Below, piece after piece: positions 14,112-21,605 of a stretch of 23,744 nucleotides of DNA (position 1 is the first letter of the stretch; each line of letters begins with the position of its first letter). A program made the translations under genes and the position numbers. Under the pieces are notes generated by a model, which searched no databases, was not told the origin of the DNA, and saw only the letters and a program-made list of their open reading frames with translations. The DNA comes from a virus: positions 1-23,744 of IMG/VR virus record IMGVR_UViG_3300027911_000066. One strand, written 5' to 3'.

Positions 14112-14262
14112 ATCATTCCTCGGTAATCAAACGGTATAATTAAATCTAATCTGTAAAAACGTATTCAAAAAGTCCTACCTACTGGAGATCCTCCAGGAAA
14201 ACCATAAGGACTCCTATAAGGACCACCTTATGGAATACCATAGGAACCCGGAGGCCATTTTT
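14112..14262 (-). other. Gap with a possible lost Pro/Gly/Tyr-rich C-terminal tail
   Basis: This 151-nt gap follows the Sm-like gene. In the -1 frame relative to that gene, the sequence at 14266-14168 reads LEKWPPGSYGIP, a TAA at 14228-14230, then GGPYRSPYGFPGGSPVGRTF and TGA at 14165-14167. The composition and internal repeat (SYGIP-x-GG / SPYGFPGG) look like protein rather than random sequence. A 6-bp stem-loop (14182-14187 with 14191-14196) and a T5 run also lie here, too far apart for a convincing terminator. No other gene is visible. Confidence 0.4.
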
Positions 14263-14667
14263 CTAATTGAGTCGATTGTCTTTCTTGAGTTTGGTAAGTA
14301 TTCTCTCATCATCTTCATTCATAGTAAGAGGTAAAGTATGGTCAGTTACCTCCATTTCATCATCCAAGTCAAACTCACCTACACCATCATGGTATAGTTC
14401 AACTATATCATCGGTCGGTTCCATGTAAGTCAAAATATCAGAACAACTGATTTCTACCATATCATGTTTGATGACCATGATAGGAAGCCAAGGAAGCATT
14501 ATCAGGAATGGCTTACCGGTTGTTTTATTGATATTGCTCGAAATGAATAGAGGAGAATCTAACAAAATCTTGTCCTCATCTACCTTCAATATCTCGGAGA
14601 TTATATCTTCACCAGTTTTCAGTCTGATGATACGAATACATCCCTCACTTAGATCCGTTGTTTCCAT
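14263..14667 (-). CDS. Sm-like (LSM-fold) small phage protein
   Basis: A 134-residue acidic protein of a family often found beside uvsW and gp55 in T4-like phages of marine and soil bacteria. The N-terminal ~80 residues (IRIIRLKTGEDIISEILKVDEDKILLDSPLFI...LLPWLPIMV) have the five-strand pattern of an Sm/LSM barrel, with the GEDI turn typical of these proteins; the C-terminal part is acidic and probably disordered. A role in RNA binding is a guess from the fold. It overlaps the end of uvsW by 23 nt, so translation is likely coupled; its own ribosome site is weak. The original C-terminus may have been longer (see 14112-14262). Confidence 0.6.
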   Translation of the reverse strand: METTDLSEGCIRIIRLKTGEDIISEILKVDEDKILLDSPLFISSNINKTTGKPFLIMLPWLPIMVIKHDMVEISCSDILTYMEPTDDIVELYHDGVGEFDLDDEMEVTDHTLPLTMNEDDERILTKLKKDNRLN

Positions 14668-16168
14668 TTTTCAACCCTATCTTGTAAATCTTGTAAGGGA
14701 ACTTCTCTTCATTATACAGTCTAACTCTCTCCACAAAATGCTTGAGGGTCACATTCATCTTCTTACCTGACCTCATATCATCGGCAATATCAAATAAGAT
14801 AGCTTCGGTCTTATTATCACCTGTACGAAGTCCTCTTCCAATACTCTGTAGATTCCTGATTCTACTCTTGGAAGGAGATGCGAAGATGACATGATGAAGA
14901 TTACGCATGTTCACACCAGTAGAGAAGGTGCCATAGGAGGCTACAATGATGACTCCATCTTCCTTCTCTAACAGCTTACGAATCATTTCTCTCTCTTCAG
15001 CCTCAACTCCTCCATGAATGAAATACACTTTCTTGTCACCCAAGTTTTTGGATGCAAGTAACTTATCATAGAGGACTCGGCCTTGTTTGTCAACAAACTG
15101 ATAGAGTATTAGGGTGTTTTTACCTAAGGAGAGGGCTAGATTCTTGATGAAGTTGTTTCTTTCATCATTAGTCACCAGATATTCAAGTTCGGCCTGATAA
15201 TCCTTTATCAACTTGAATTGTTCACAGACCTTTTCAGGATGTTTGAGTACCAGACACTTGATATACAGTTCCGCCAATTGCTTGCGGTCCATGAGTTCGC
15301 GTGTCGTGGTAACCTTTCGAACAGGACCGAACAACCCTTCCAACACCAACTTATGAGTTTTCGTGTTGTCCAAAGAACCGGTAAGTCCTACCCGATACTT
15401 GGCGTTGATACATGAGGACATGATATGTGTCAAGGACTTGGCCTTGAATAGGTGGGCCTCGTCCCCAATGACGAAATCAAACTGCTTGAAATAATCTTCA
15501 GGAAGGGTATATAGAGATTGCCAGGTAGATATGATGAGTCCTTTGTTGGTTACTTTATCTTTTCCTTGGTAGATTCTATGTACATTGGCTTCCACGTCAA
15601 AGTCGTTTTTGGTGGAATATTCTTGAAAGTCCGAATATAACTGTTCTACCAGCGATGTTGTCGGCACCAGTATTAGACCTCTTAGCCCTCTTTCTCTCAT
15701 CATCATAATGATGGCGTAAATGATAAGGGACTTACCAGATGCGGTAGGTGACAATAGGAGGACCCTGCGACTCCGGATGGCATGAACGAAGGCATTCAGT
15801 TGATAGTCGCGTGTCTCCAAGTCTTTCCCATTGGCGTGGAGACACAAGGAGTCAATGAATTCTTGTCCTTGTATCAGTGAGTATTCGTCCGCCAAATCGG
15901 GCCTGGGGTCTCCATACTCGACCACGTAGTCGCGTTCATTGGCGAATTCTTCTATGTAACTGAGTAGACCCAGATAGATGGTGCTGGATTGAAGGTTGTA
16001 AAGACGGATTTTCCCGTCCCAAATTTTGTTGCGAAACGCCGGAGAAAACTGACAACCTGGAACCACGAAGGTGAAGTATTCGGATAGCTCCTTGGCCATC
16101 GCTCTTTCACAATGTATCTTAGCGTATACTTCATCCTTCTTGGTAACTAAGATTGTATTATCGTCCAC
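14645..16168 (-). CDS. uvsW: UvsW DNA/RNA helicase
   Basis: A superfamily 2 helicase of about 507 residues (T4 UvsW about 500) that unwinds R-loops and branched DNA, switching the phage from origin- to recombination-dependent replication. Motifs: N-terminal domain with FVVPGCQFSPAFRNKIWDGKIRLYN (T4 YRFNPRFRYGNWDGRIRLLD), SPTASGKS (Walker A, about 140-147), VPTTSLVEQ (Ia), GDEAHLF (II), GLTGSL (III), VASYGTFSTGVNMRNLHHVIFASPSKS (V) and QSIGRGLR (VI). No ATG is available at the start: I choose GTG at 16166-16168, which has GAGAG eight bases upstream and matches the T4 N-terminal length; TTG at 16181-16183 is the alternative. It overlaps the end of uvsY. Confidence 0.92.
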   Translation of the reverse strand: MDDNTILVTKKDEVYAKIHCERAMAKELSEYFTFVVPGCQFSPAFRNKIWDGKIRLYNLQSSTIYLGLLSYIEEFANERDYVVEYGDPRPDLADEYSLIQGQEFIDSLCLHANGKDLETRDYQLNAFVHAIRSRRVLLLSPTASGKSLIIYAIIMMMRERGLRGLILVPTTSLVEQLYSDFQEYSTKNDFDVEANVHRIYQGKDKVTNKGLIISTWQSLYTLPEDYFKQFDFVIGDEAHLFKAKSLTHIMSSCINAKYRVGLTGSLDNTKTHKLVLEGLFGPVRKVTTTRELMDRKQLAELYIKCLVLKHPEKVCEQFKLIKDYQAELEYLVTNDERNNFIKNLALSLGKNTLILYQFVDKQGRVLYDKLLASKNLGDKKVYFIHGGVEAEEREMIRKLLEKEDGVIIVASYGTFSTGVNMRNLHHVIFASPSKSRIRNLQSIGRGLRTGDNKTEAILFDIADDMRSGKKMNVTLKHFVERVRLYNEEKFPYKIYKIGLKNGNNGSK

Positions 16169-16619
16169 CAATAAATCTCTCAAAGGTCATGTGTTCCCTT
16201 AGTTGAAAGGTACGGTTGCTCAGTTCCTTCATGATGGCCGTGCATACTTCCACAACCTCGTCGTGATAGGACTTGCGTTTCATCAATTCAATGATATCCG
16301 TGTCCGCTTCCAAATAGGTAGCTACGTCCGATTTCAGTGTGAATCGGAAAGGTTCCCATCCGTGCTTCTCCAGTTCCTCCTTGTCCATCTTGCCTGTGTA
16401 ATATTCCCACTTGATCTTCTTCATGCGGGCGATATCAAACGAAGCCTTCTTGGAGGCCAGTCGATGTTTGGTAAGAATGTTGAGGTATTTTGAGTGTAGG
16501 AGGGGAACCCGGAGAATCTCCTTTGATGGTTCGGTCATATCGATTACCGAATCCCGTTCCCACAACCGTAACACATTGCGAAGAGGACTTTCCTCTTCCG
16601 TTTTTTCTTGAGTTTCCAT
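16158..16619 (-). CDS. uvsY: UvsY recombination mediator
   Basis: A 153-residue protein resembling T4 UvsY (137 residues), which helps UvsX recombinase displace gp32 and coat single-stranded DNA. The helix with HSKYLNILTKHRLASKKASFDIARMKKIKWEYYTGKMDKEEL corresponds to T4 YSKWLNKHSSIKKEMLRIEAQKKVALKARLDYYSGRGDGDEF, and TLKSDVATYLEADTDIIEL to KTVLSADKDVLKV. Directly upstream of uvsW, as in T4 and cyanophages, which supports the call. The ATG at 16617-16619 has GGAT at fair spacing. The first ~30 residues are an extra acidic segment compared with T4. UvsX itself is not in the window. Confidence 0.85.
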   Translation of the reverse strand: METQEKTEEESPLRNVLRLWERDSVIDMTEPSKEILRVPLLHSKYLNILTKHRLASKKASFDIARMKKIKWEYYTGKMDKEELEKHGWEPFRFTLKSDVATYLEADTDIIELMKRKSYHDEVVEVCTAIMKELSNRTFQLREHMTFERFIGGR

Positions 16620-16671
16620 GATGAATCCAAAGATAAAGATTTGATGATATTACACGAAACCACTAAGCAAG

Positions 16672-17187
16672 TCAAGCCATCCGGATGTTGTATACTGTGA
16701 ATCTGAAGGTGGCAATCGCCACGATAGGCTGGGTGTCCGTGTCGGTGGAGTTGAAATCGATGCCAGAAAGGGTCGTTGGAAACATGTCCTTGAAGTCCAC
16801 ATACATCACCGGATTGTTCAGGGCCGACATGATTTGCAGAGTTCCATCGGAAAACTGTGGTTCCTTGGCGAAAGCAGAAACCTTGGATAACCTCGATAGA
16901 TCATTGTACTGATCGAAATTCTCTGGAAATGCCATGGCGTGGATCCAATCATGAATCTGACGCCAAGATTGCAGATCCTCATTGACCAGAAAGTGCATTG
17001 TAAACAGATCGTATTCCAGTTTGTTGCCTGGTCTGAAGGTGGTGATGAAGGCGGTGGGTTGTTCCAGTTCCTTGATGGTCAGACCAGGAAGGTTGACCTC
17101 TTGACAGAAATATTGGGTTGACTCAAGCCTTGGGAAGGTCATGAGGAACCTGGTGGTTTGGAGTAGGTTGGCGTTGTTGGGTTGCAT
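16672..17187 (-). CDS. gp3: Tail completion/sheath stabiliser protein, gp3-like
   Basis: A 171-residue probable tail protein. FLMTFPRLESTQYFCQEVNLPGL near the N-terminus and LEYDLFTMHFLVNEDLQSWRQIHDWI in the middle are typical of the tail tube/gp3 fold, where a short tube-like protein caps the tail. In cyanophage-type T4 genomes the gene between 23 and uvsY is annotated as gene 3, so I favour gp3 over a gp19 tail-tube paralogue. The start has AAGGAGA at ideal spacing and lies 22 nt after the GIY-YIG endonuclease gene, which seems to have been inserted between gp23 and this gene. The exact role is inferred from position and fold resemblance. Confidence 0.62.
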   Translation of the reverse strand: MQPNNANLLQTTRFLMTFPRLESTQYFCQEVNLPGLTIKELEQPTAFITTFRPGNKLEYDLFTMHFLVNEDLQSWRQIHDWIHAMAFPENFDQYNDLSRLSKVSAFAKEPQFSDGTLQIMSALNNPVMYVDFKDMFPTTLSGIDFNSTDTDTQPIVAIATFRFTVYNIRMA

Positions 17188-17209
17188 ATTATCTCCTTAG
17201 ATGGAGTAT

Positions 17210-17800
17210 TTAGGAGACCTTTGTGGCTCGCCAGCCTTTGTGTTTGCCTCTTGACAGATTGCCTTGGTCAAGACTGTGTTCCTTACAAAAGGCAAGTAGG
17301 TTTGTGATTGTCATAACTTGACCTATGGGACTGATAATGGTCCAAGTAGCAGAGTTGAACTTAGACACCGCATCCTTTTGTGATTGAGGTTGTTTGAAGC
17401 CTATACGAGACTGACGGAGTTTCTCATAGTCATAACGACCTTCTTTATGTCTTTGTATAGCCTTCTGTCGGTTGATTTCGTTGCTTTCTTCTTTATGTTT
17501 GTATCCAATGGGCCACCCGCCACCATCCAATCCGTTTTCTTCTCTTAGATTAGCCCATTCCGAAGAACTAACAATGTTGTTATCTTGAGAAAACTTTGAA
17601 GCATAATCGATTAGTTCTTTTTCGTCGGTGAATAGTTGATGCCATAGGGTTACTACATGTTCAACTCCATGCTTCTTGATGTGACTAACCCAGTGTTTTC
17701 CGGAACCAAGATATGATACTGGGTCTGACTTGGTGGTCTTACCAAAGTATTTGAGTTTGGTAACTGAGTGTTGTTTGATATAGAGGTAGGTGGGTTTCAT
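17210..17800 (-). CDS. GIY-YIG-type mobile endonuclease
   Basis: A 196-residue protein. Residues 4-45 carry a variant GIY-YIG module: YLYIK (5-9) for the GIY segment, KYFGKTT (17-23) for YIG, then YLGSGKHWVSHIKKHG, the pattern seen in a family of T4-like phage endonuclease-like genes. The C-terminus (ISPIGQVMTITNLLAFCKEHSLDQGNLSRGKHKGWRATKVS) looks like a NUMOD/helical DNA-binding element of homing endonucleases. It lies between gp23 and the gp3-like gene, has its own late promoter (17829-17836), and follows the gp23 terminator. I use the ATG at 17798-17800; its ribosome site is weak. TTG codons at 17816-17821 are alternatives. Activity is not certain. Confidence 0.72.
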   Translation of the reverse strand: MKPTYLYIKQHSVTKLKYFGKTTKSDPVSYLGSGKHWVSHIKKHGVEHVVTLWHQLFTDEKELIDYASKFSQDNNIVSSSEWANLREENGLDGGGWPIGYKHKEESNEINRQKAIQRHKEGRYDYEKLRQSRIGFKQPQSQKDAVSKFNSATWTIISPIGQVMTITNLLAFCKEHSLDQGNLSRGKHKGWRATKVS

Positions 17801-17828
17801 AGTAATCCGATGGGTCAACAATATAATG

Positions 17829-17836
17829 TATTTATA
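17829..17836 (-). promoter_or_regulatory. T4-type late promoter before the GIY-YIG gene
   Basis: Exact TATAAATA on the minus strand, two bases after the T-tract of the gp23 terminator. Initiation near 17823 gives a leader of about 23 nt before the ATG at 17800. It would allow the endonuclease and the gp3-like gene beyond it to be transcribed late despite the terminator. Confidence 0.75.
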
Positions 17837-17838
17837 AC

Positions 17839-17866
17839 AAAAAAAGAGGAGCCTTGCGGCTCCTCT
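17839..17866 (-). terminator. Rho-independent terminator after the major capsid gene
   Basis: A perfect GC-rich 8-bp stem (17846-17853 with 17858-17865), extended by one A-T pair, with a 4-base loop, followed on the minus strand by seven Ts. It lies 46 nt after the gp23 stop and probably ends the head-gene transcript. Confidence 0.9.
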
Positions 17867-17911
17867 CTAAGACTACCACTCTTTTTACGGGTGGCTTGTA
17901 AGTCTTTGATA

Positions 17912-19258
17912 TTACATCAAATTTTTCACGCCAAAAATCCTGTAGTAAACGTTGCTACGAGCGTGGAGACGACCATTGCCGACTGTCGAACCTTCAGCAA
18001 ATGGGTTTGCAACCATGCCATAACGTGTCTTGAAACCGATCTTTGGTTGGAACGTGAACTGGTCAACAGCACGAACCATTTGCAGCGGAACGTATGGGCA
18101 GTAGAACAGACCTGCGTCATATGGGCTGGTTCCCTTGTAACCAACGGTCACAAGTTCTTGGTTCGATGTGTAGCCACCGAAGTATGGGTCGATAAAGACC
18201 TTGATACGACCGTGGAGCATACCAGCGAATGTGTTGCCTGTATCGTCAACTTGCAGGTCAGCTTGCAGAGCAGGCGTGAACTGAAGAACACCAGCCATAG
18301 CCATGGCAGATGCAACGTCCGAAGAAACGATAAGGACGTTACCCTTACCACGACGGGTTTGCTTGGCGATAACGTTTGCGTCACGTTCGATCTGGAAAAT
18401 CAGACCCTTGAAGCGTTCAACTGACCAACGACCGTTCGAGTCAGTATCAAGGTCGAAGTAACCAGCGGTTTGTACACCGTACTGAGCACCGACAACGGCT
18501 GTCGTGTAGATCGTGCGGATAACTTCGCGGTTGATTTCGGCAAGGATTTCTGTCGAAAGGATGTTCGAAAGTTCTGTTTCAGCGTCCAGACCATGGATTG
18601 CCTTCAGGTCTTGCGCAAGTTCAAGCGAGTATTCTGCCTTCAGAGCGCGGGATTGTGCTGTAACGGTAACCTTTTCGATAGAGAAGGCCATTTCGTTGAA
18701 GATTTGCTTGCTGTCAGCGCCCAGGAATTCAGCGTTGGCGGTAGGCATTGCAACACCAGTCGTGAATGCGTTTGCTGTCAGGTCACGGATGGCGCTGTTC
18801 GATGTGTCTGTCGATACGTTACCAGCAAAGCCGTATGGGCTGTTGGTTGAAAGCGTACCAGAGAACACCGTGTTAGCTTCGTTGTAGAAGGCTTCGTTCG
18901 AATCTGTCGTTCCTGCGGTACCTTGTGACGAGAACTTGGCACGCATTGCGAAGATAAGACCGGTTGGGCCTGTCATAGGCTGAACACCAGCTACATCATA
19001 GGCGATCAGGTTAGGAAGCGAACGACGAACGAGCGAGATAAGGATAGGGTCAAAGTTGTTGACACCAGCACCAGTAACGTTCGTAGGACCATTGTCAGTT
19101 GTTTCGTTAAGAGCCTGACGATCCTTCATCATTGCTTGCTGTTGGTTTTCAAGGATAACGGCTGTAACAGCCTTCTTGTATGGATCCTTGATGGCTTCGA
19201 GTTCTGGGTGATCCAGAACCTTTGTCCACTTTTGTTGAAGTTGTTCTGATAGGTACAT
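17912..19258 (-). CDS. gp23: Major capsid protein gp23
   Basis: A 448-residue HK97-fold capsid protein, the main shell component of the head (T4 gp23 is 521). Diagnostic blocks shared with T4: LVRRSLPNLIAYDVAGVQPMTGPTGLIFAMRAKF (T4 MVRRAIPNLIAFDICGVQPMNSPTGQVFALRA), ALKAEYSLELAQDLKAIHGLDAETELSNILSTEILAEINREV, FKGLIFQIERDANVIAKQTRRGKGN, VTVGYKGTSPYDAGLFYCPYVPL and FKTRYGMVANPFAE. The N-terminal ~52 residues look like the delta region removed by gp21: L50-N51-E52 fits the [L/I]-x-E cleavage rule. The start has AGGAGA upstream and a consensus late promoter 39 nt before it. The smaller size comes mainly from missing T4 inserts. Confidence 0.97.
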   Translation of the reverse strand: MYLSEQLQQKWTKVLDHPELEAIKDPYKKAVTAVILENQQQAMMKDRQALNETTDNGPTNVTGAGVNNFDPILISLVRRSLPNLIAYDVAGVQPMTGPTGLIFAMRAKFSSQGTAGTTDSNEAFYNEANTVFSGTLSTNSPYGFAGNVSTDTSNSAIRDLTANAFTTGVAMPTANAEFLGADSKQIFNEMAFSIEKVTVTAQSRALKAEYSLELAQDLKAIHGLDAETELSNILSTEILAEINREVIRTIYTTAVVGAQYGVQTAGYFDLDTDSNGRWSVERFKGLIFQIERDANVIAKQTRRGKGNVLIVSSDVASAMAMAGVLQFTPALQADLQVDDTGNTFAGMLHGRIKVFIDPYFGGYTSNQELVTVGYKGTSPYDAGLFYCPYVPLQMVRAVDQFTFQPKIGFKTRYGMVANPFAEGSTVGNGRLHARSNVYYRIFGVKNLM

Positions 19259-19296
19259 AAGATATCTCCTGTTTTGTTATTAGTATCAGTTAGGTT

Positions 19297-19304
19297 TATT
19301 TATA
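19297..19304 (-). promoter_or_regulatory. T4-type late promoter before gp23
   Basis: Exact TATAAATA on the minus strand, four bases after the scaffold stop codon. The predicted start near 19291 gives a leader of about 33 nt with AGGAGA before the capsid ATG. Confidence 0.85.
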
Positions 19305-19308
19305 CCCT

Positions 19309-20475
19309 TTAGGCCTTCACTGACTTAGAAATTGCTTGCGTGTAAATGTCCATTTCGTCAGCAGACTTCTTGGCTGGCTTTTCTTCCTCAATCACGATTT
19401 CTTCTGTGAGAGCGGCTTTGTCGGCAACCTTCACGTCACTTGGGAAGTAAGACTTCTTCAGTGTGTTCATCTTGTCGGCAAATTCAGACTCGTCGGTAAA
19501 TTCGACACTTTCTGCAAGTGACTTCAGTTTTTCGACTTGGGTCTGCGTCAAACCTTCACACGCTGCGGCGATGGCTTGTACCTTTCGTTGTTCGCTGATA
19601 ACCTTAGCGGCTTCAACGTTCTTACGAATTTCTTCGTTCAGGCTGGCTTCCAGTTCTTCGACCTTTTCGGCGAGTTCACCGATAACGTCAACCTTATCTT
19701 CTGGAATGTCGATGTACGATTCTACGAACAGGTTACGCAGCTTGGCGATGAATTCTTCAACGATTTCAGCACGTAGACCCTTTTCGATAGCCAGTTCATT
19801 GTCCTTCATCCACGATTCTACCATGTATTCCAGATAGTCGTTGACCTTTTCAGCAAGTTCGTCCTTGACCTTTTCGACAGCGGCTTCGAATTGCTCGGCC
19901 ATTGTAGCTTCGGTTTCTTCAACAATCTTCGAAACACGGGCTGCAACAGCAGCTTCGAAAATCGTGGTAGCCTTCTGCTTGAATTCTTCCGAAAGGTTTT
20001 CACCTTGGAGAAGGGCTTCAACATCTTCGTAGCAGTCGAATGTTGCGCCAGCATTCTTTTCGAATGTCTGTGGAGCCAGCTTCGAAGCCTTGCGATCAAC
20101 CATGGCAGCATGGTCGTTAGCAGGGGCTTGAGCGGTATTCACGAGGTCAGCACGACCTTGTGTTTCTTGTGGCTGTCCAGCAGGCTTCTTGGCACCAACA
20201 CCGTCAGACTGCTTACCAACAGGAGGCGTTGCACCTGGTGGGGTTGCTTGTGGTGTGCCCTTCAGGTAGTCAGGAAGATCGTCGTCCTTCTTTTCAGGAG
20301 ACTTACCAACTACGCCAGCATCCTTTTCGCCGTAGGCAACAGCAGCATCCAACTTGTCCTCGCCAACAGCACCCTTCTTGTGCGCGTCGCCTGAGTCACG
20401 TTCGGCGCGCTTTGAGGCTACGCTTGTGTCAAGAATTTCTTTAGCAGCTTCGCTCAGTTTAGTGAATTTACGCAT
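19309..20475 (-). CDS. gp22: Prohead scaffolding (core) protein gp22
   Basis: A 388-residue protein very rich in Glu, Lys and Ala with long helical stretches (about 150-340: VSKIVEETEATMAEQFEAAVEKVKDELAEKVNDYL, LAEKVEELEASLNEEIRKNVEAAKVISEQRKVQAI), as expected for the gp22 core on which the prohead assembles. T4 gp22 is shorter (269); the excess is the N-terminal Gly/Pro/Ala-rich part (30-125: TPPGATPPVGK, AGQPQETQG), which may be disordered. ITTADIKK-like and [L/I]-x-E sites suggest cleavage by the protease encoded just upstream. Position between gp21 and gp23 is that of T4. Late promoter at 20505-20512; AAGGAGAG ribosome site. Confidence 0.88.
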   Translation of the reverse strand: MRKFTKLSEAAKEILDTSVASKRAERDSGDAHKKGAVGEDKLDAAVAYGEKDAGVVGKSPEKKDDDLPDYLKGTPQATPPGATPPVGKQSDGVGAKKPAGQPQETQGRADLVNTAQAPANDHAAMVDRKASKLAPQTFEKNAGATFDCYEDVEALLQGENLSEEFKQKATTIFEAAVAARVSKIVEETEATMAEQFEAAVEKVKDELAEKVNDYLEYMVESWMKDNELAIEKGLRAEIVEEFIAKLRNLFVESYIDIPEDKVDVIGELAEKVEELEASLNEEIRKNVEAAKVISEQRKVQAIAAACEGLTQTQVEKLKSLAESVEFTDESEFADKMNTLKKSYFPSDVKVADKAALTEEIVIEEEKPAKKSADEMDIYTQAISKSVKA

Positions 20476-20504
20476 TTTGGAACTCTCCTTATTAGCTATG
20501 TTGG

Positions 20505-20512
20505 TATTTATA
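20505..20512 (-). promoter_or_regulatory. T4-type late promoter before gp22
   Basis: Exact TATAAATA on the minus strand, one base after the gp21 stop codon. Predicted initiation near 20499 gives a leader of roughly 24 nt containing AAGGAGAG. Confidence 0.85.
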
Positions 20513-20513
20513 T

Positions 20514-21158
20514 TTACAGTTTTTTCACGAAGTTTTCAAAGATGCGTAGACTTACTTCCTCGATTTGCTTTGGAGTAGCTCTGACGATCCGAGCCCGTGC
20601 CGCAGCATAATCCATTTCAGTCCAAACGCCATCAACCAGCATCCACTCCTTGCCTTCCATGATACCTTGAACGAAGGCACCAGGAGCAGAAGGATCAGCC
20701 ACAATATCCGCCGCTGTAGCGAGAAAAAAGTCATCCTGAACTACGTTTACTCCGTTGACATTCTTGAGTGAACCCATACCACGAGAAGAAACACCCAGTT
20801 GCGCACCGCCTTCGATCAGGTTACGAGCGATGGTGCCCATAGGAGTGTCAAGAATCTTTGCCTTACCGATCCATTGAGAACCTTCCTGCTTCAGACCCAC
20901 GATAAGGTGGGACACGCGGTCCAGGTTGATGGATGGGGTGTCTGGGTGACCCAGTTCACCGAATGCGCGGTGCTTGCTGATATACTGGTCTTGATAACGC
21001 TCAACTTCCCGGCGCATTGTATCTTCTTTGTACAGACGACCATTCTTGTTGGCTACTTCAGCCACAAGGAACGGACCCTGGATGTAGAGAGACTTCTTGC
21101 CTCCCACATCTTCCGTCAGAACTTCTACCGATTCCGTGATTTCTTTGATAAGTAGCAT
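20514..21158 (-). CDS. gp21: Prohead core maturation protease gp21
   Basis: A 214-residue serine protease related to T4 gp21 (212 residues) and the herpesvirus assemblin fold. It cleaves the scaffold and the capsid N-terminal region during head maturation. Visible features are YIQGPFLVAEVANKNGRLY (25-43), HRAFGELGHPD with probable catalytic His71, and LGVSSRGMGS with Ser124/125 as nucleophile region, followed by DFFLATAADIVADPSAPGA. Spacing between His and Ser agrees with the T4 pair H85/S140. The GAGGAT ribosome site lies before the ATG at 21156-21158. It precedes gp22 and gp23 in the conserved head-assembly order. Confidence 0.92.
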   Translation of the reverse strand: MLLIKEITESVEVLTEDVGGKKSLYIQGPFLVAEVANKNGRLYKEDTMRREVERYQDQYISKHRAFGELGHPDTPSINLDRVSHLIVGLKQEGSQWIGKAKILDTPMGTIARNLIEGGAQLGVSSRGMGSLKNVNGVNVVQDDFFLATAADIVADPSAPGAFVQGIMEGKEWMLVDGVWTEMDYAAARARIVRATPKQIEEVSLRIFENFVKKL

Positions 21159-21167
21159 TTTTATCCT

Positions 21168-21605
21168 CTATAGACCTAACATCCGTCTTTTTCTTAGTGA
21201 TATTTTGCGTTTTCTCAACGCCTGTCTTAATTTTCCGCGCCGCTTGATCTTAGCTTTTCTAGCACCTCTCTTACGGTGCATTCTCTCTGCCGGAGTCATT
21301 CGAATGACCCTACCACCCCGAAGCGTATATCCCTTTACAGCCGCAAACTTCTTTCTGCGCTGAATCTTACCGTTTCTGACTCGCGCCCGAATGAGTTTGA
21401 CCCTTCCCATCCTCTGGACATTCTTTACTTCATCCAGTTCCTCTACCTCTTCGAACACGAAATCGTTCTCATCGAACATTTCTTCAATGATGCCCATCTT
21501 CAGAGAAGCCGCCTTATCCTTGGCGATTTCCGTTATTTTGCTCTCCAGTAATGCGTTTGCTTCCGCCAAGTTACCAGAAAGAATCGCATCAAGGAGTTCA
21601 CGCAT
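21168..21605 (-). CDS. Prohead core protein, gp67/gp68-like
   Basis: A 145-residue protein. The start is the ATG at 21603-21605, 1 nt past the stop of the preceding gene; the longer frame upstream lies inside that gene. The N-terminal half (MRELLDAILSGNLAEANALLESKITEIAKDKAASLKMGIIEEMF, then an acidic stretch) resembles T4 gp67 (LIEAIKSNDLVAARKLFAEAM...). The C-terminal half is extremely basic (RVKLIRARVRNGKIQRRKKFAAVKG, KRGARKAKIKRRGKLRQALRKRK) and ends in RRMLGL, like gp68 of T4-type phages. Position directly before gp21 fits gp68. It may combine both minor core proteins; the acidic-basic charge split is striking. Confidence 0.65.
   Translation of the reverse strand: MRELLDAILSGNLAEANALLESKITEIAKDKAASLKMGIIEEMFDENDFVFEEVEELDEVKNVQRMGRVKLIRARVRNGKIQRRKKFAAVKGYTLRGGRVIRMTPAERMHRKRGARKAKIKRRGKLRQALRKRKISLRKRRMLGL

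Noticed and set aside
14182-14196. Stem-loop in the gap before gp55 as a terminator
   Set aside because: The 6-bp stem is separated from the T5 run by about ten bases, and gp55 needs upstream transcription as no promoter is evident.
17768-18424. A 218-residue plus-strand open frame over the capsid gene terminator
   Set aside because: It is antisense to the major capsid protein and reads through a terminator and a late promoter, with no start signal.
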